Shown: one piece after another, positions 62,389-64,000 of the stretch | How the letters are laid out: the number at the start of each line of letters is the position of its first letter | How positions within the stretch are numbered: the stretch's first letter is position 1 | NCBI GenBank assembly: GCA_029256085.1 | Contig: JAQSYP010000004.1 | Coordinates: 124,001 to 188,000, forward strand | Direction of reading: 5' to 3' | Length of the DNA stretch: 64,000 bases | From: Caryophanales bacterium | GTDB taxonomy: Bacteria > Bacillota > Bacilli > CAJFEE01 | Translations under genes and position numbers: made by a program | Notes under the pieces: generated by a model | Databases searched by the model: none | The model's input: only the letters and a program-made list of their open reading frames with translations | What the model was told of the DNA's origin: nothing

Positions 62389-64000
62389 TTGGCAGAACGT
62401 ATAGTAGTCGATCCAGTAACACGTATAGAAGGCCATTTACGTATTGAAGCAGATATTCAGGATGGTAAAATTGTAGAAGCATACAGTTCAGGGACAATGA
62501 TAAGAGGGCTTGAGCTAATTGTAAAGGACCGCGATCCAAGAGACGTATGGGCTTTTGTACAACGTATTTGTGGAGTTTGTACCACAGTGCATGCACTTGC
62601 TGCAATCCGTTCAGTAGAGGACGCATTAAATATTAAAATTCCTAAAAATGCTCACTTAATTCGTGAAATCATGAATGGTGCACAATATGTACACGACCAT
62701 GTAGTACATTTCTATCACTTACATGCACTTGATTGGGTAGATGTTGTAAGTGCTTTAAAAGCAAATCCAGCAGAAACTTCAAAAATAGCTCAATCAATTT
62801 CTGATTGGTCAAAATCTTCTCCTGGATACTTCGCTGAAGTACAAAATAAGATTAAAAAAGTTGTTGATTCAGGGCAATTAGGTATATTCGCTAACGGTTA
62901 CTGGGGACATAAGGCATATAAGCTTCCACCTGAAGTAAACTTATTAGCGGTAGCTCACTATTTAGAAGCGTTAGACTGGCAAAAAGAAATTGTTAAGATT
63001 CATACAATTTTAGGTGGGAAAAATCCACATCCACATTATTTAGTTGGTGGAATGGCAACTCCATTAGATATTAATAGCGATAATGGTATTCACGCTGAGA
63101 GATTAATGCATATTTCTCGCCTAATCGACGAAGCTATTGAATTTGTTAATAAGGTATACATTCCTGACTTATTAGCTATCGGTTCATTCTATAAGGATTG
63201 GACTCATGGCGGTGGTTTAAATAACTACATGTCATTTGGGGACTTCTCAACAACTAGTATTTATGATATTAAGAATTATAGAATGCCTCGTGGTGTAATC
63301 TTGAATGGTAATATTAATGAAGTTCTTGATGTTGATCCAAAAGATGGAGAACAAATTAAGGAATTTATTGATCACTCTTGGTACACATATGATGGCAATG
63401 AAACAGGTGGAAAACATCCTTGGGAAGGTGAGACTACTTTCAACTATACTGGTCCTAAGGAAGCATACGACCACCTAGATACAGATAAAAAATACACATG
63501 GTTAAAAACTCCTAGATTTAAAGAAAATTCTATGGAAGTTGGACCATTAGCTCGTATCATGATTGGATATGCTGCTGGTAGAGAAGATATCGTTAATATC
63601 GTTGATGACACACTTAAGAAGCTTCAATTACCAATTAGTGCGCTTCATTCAGCTTTAGGTCGTACTGTTGCTAGAGGTCTTGAAACTGTTTTAATTGCTC
63701 AATGGTTACGTGATGATATGGATTCATTATTAGCTAATATTAAAGCAGGAAATCAGACGACTTTTGACAGAACTATGTGGGAGCCTAGTTCATGGCCTAA
63801 AACTTCTAAAGGTGTGGGTTGGATGGAAGCACCTCGTGGAGCACTTGGACATTGGATAGTTATTAATGATGGTAAAGTTGAAAACTATCAAGCAATTGTT
63901 CCTTCAACATGGAACGCTTCACCTAAAGATGGAAAGGGACTTGCAGGAGCTTATGAAGCTGCTCTTAAGGGGACACCTATCATTGATAAAGAACAGCCTA
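62389..64000 (+). CDS. [NiFe] hydrogenase large subunit, 3' end beyond the window
   Basis: The large subunit holds the NiFe centre that splits H2. A TTG start with GAGGTGAAA upstream gives MAERIVVDPVTRIEGHLRIE; the L1 motif RICGVCTTVHALAA supplies the first pair of nickel cysteines. About 537 codons are open to the window edge (last base 64000 is the first of a codon). The C-terminal DPCxxC pair and the maturation site must lie just beyond, since the family has about 570 residues. RIEGHLRIE and GNINEVLDVDPKD fit group 1 membrane-bound uptake enzymes. A cytochrome b and maturation genes would be expected next. Confidence 0.95.
   Translation, partial: MAERIVVDPVTRIEGHLRIEADIQDGKIVEAYSSGTMIRGLELIVKDRDPRDVWAFVQRICGVCTTVHALAAIRSVEDALNIKIPKNAHLIREIMNGAQYVHDHVVHFYHLHALDWVDVVSALKANPAETSKIAQSISDWSKSSPGYFAEVQNKIKKVVDSGQLGIFANGYWGHKAYKLPPEVNLLAVAHYLEALDWQKEIVKIHTILGGKNPHPHYLVGGMATPLDINSDNGIHAERLMHISRLIDEAIEFVNKVYIPDLLAIGSFYKDWTHGGGLNNYMSFGDFSTTSIYDIKNYRMPRGVILNGNINEVLDVDPKDGEQIKEFIDHSWYTYDGNETGGKHPWEGETTFNYTGPKEAYDHLDTDKKYTWLKTPRFKENSMEVGPLARIMIGYAAGREDIVNIVDDTLKKLQLPISALHSALGRTVARGLETVLIAQWLRDDMDSLLANIKAGNQTTFDRTMWEPSSWPKTSKGVGWMEAPRGALGHWIVINDGKVENYQAIVPSTWNASPKDGKGLAGAYEAALKGTPIIDKEQP

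Overview
The window is AT-rich Firmicutes DNA from an endospore-forming member of the Bacillaceae. Evidence for this is the sporulation genes (seaA, spoVIF, spoIVA, ypjB, sspM), bacillithiol genes (bshA, bshB1), a menaquinone-type cytochrome bc complex, a type B RNase P RNA, and strong GGAGG-type ribosome binding sites with many TTG and GTG starts. Gene order follows the Bacillus subtilis ypfD-to-thyB backbone closely, but the species is not B. subtilis: it carries fhs and a [NiFe] hydrogenase, and several backbone genes are missing. I cannot name the species from the sequence alone.

Layout. 1-7.5 kb: end of the S1-domain gene ypfD, ypzI, the YIEGIA pair, der, gpsA, spoVIF, spoIVA and hup. 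7.6-17.9 kb: folE, the menaquinone genes hepS-menG-hepT, ndk, cheR, the shikimate genes aroC-aroB-aroA, then ypiA and ypiB. The mtrB, aroH, trp, hisC and tyrA genes found here in B. subtilis are absent. 18-25.4 kb: qcrABC (menaquinol:cytochrome c reductase), ypjA, ypjB, a zinc metallopeptidase, a YitT-family protein, ypjD, dapB and bshB1. 25.4-41.9 kb: bshA, cca, birA, panBCD, dinG, ypmA, ypmB (tseB-like), aspB, asnS, dnaD and nth, then convergent recU-ponA. 42-49.9 kb: a decayed yppC pseudogene, sspM, yppG, gpsB, the RNase P RNA gene, the methyltransferase ypsC, the helicase ypvA, and an RNase H-like gene followed by a zinc-finger gene. 50-58.8 kb: DUF2564 protein, cspD, fhs, an unknown gene coupled to a DEAD-box helicase, an HD hydrolase, ssb, ypiP, thyA-dfrA and a PlsC-type acyltransferase. 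58.9-64 kb: tatA, tatC, an internally deleted ISL3-type element, and the start of a membrane-bound uptake [NiFe] hydrogenase operon that runs off the right edge.

The genes connect in several ways. HepS, HepT and MenG make the menaquinone that QcrABC oxidises and that a periplasm-facing hydrogenase would reduce. The hydrogenase small subunit and the Rieske protein QcrA both carry twin-arginine signals, and tatA and tatC lie just upstream of the hydrogenase. Folate genes (folE, fhs, thyA, dfrA) and pantothenate genes (panBCD) are also present.

Three families of intergenic palindromic repeats recur along the window (A, around 22.3, 33.8 and 38.7 kb; B, around 11.3, 22.5, 43.7, 55.8 and 60.1 kb; C, at 11.46 and 50.28 kb). 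One B copy lies inside the ISL3 remnant. I saw no CRISPR array, prophage, tRNA or replication origin. No clearly new multi-gene system stands out. The observations most worth following up are the repeat families, the Tat/hydrogenase island and the unknown gene coupled to the DEAD-box helicase.
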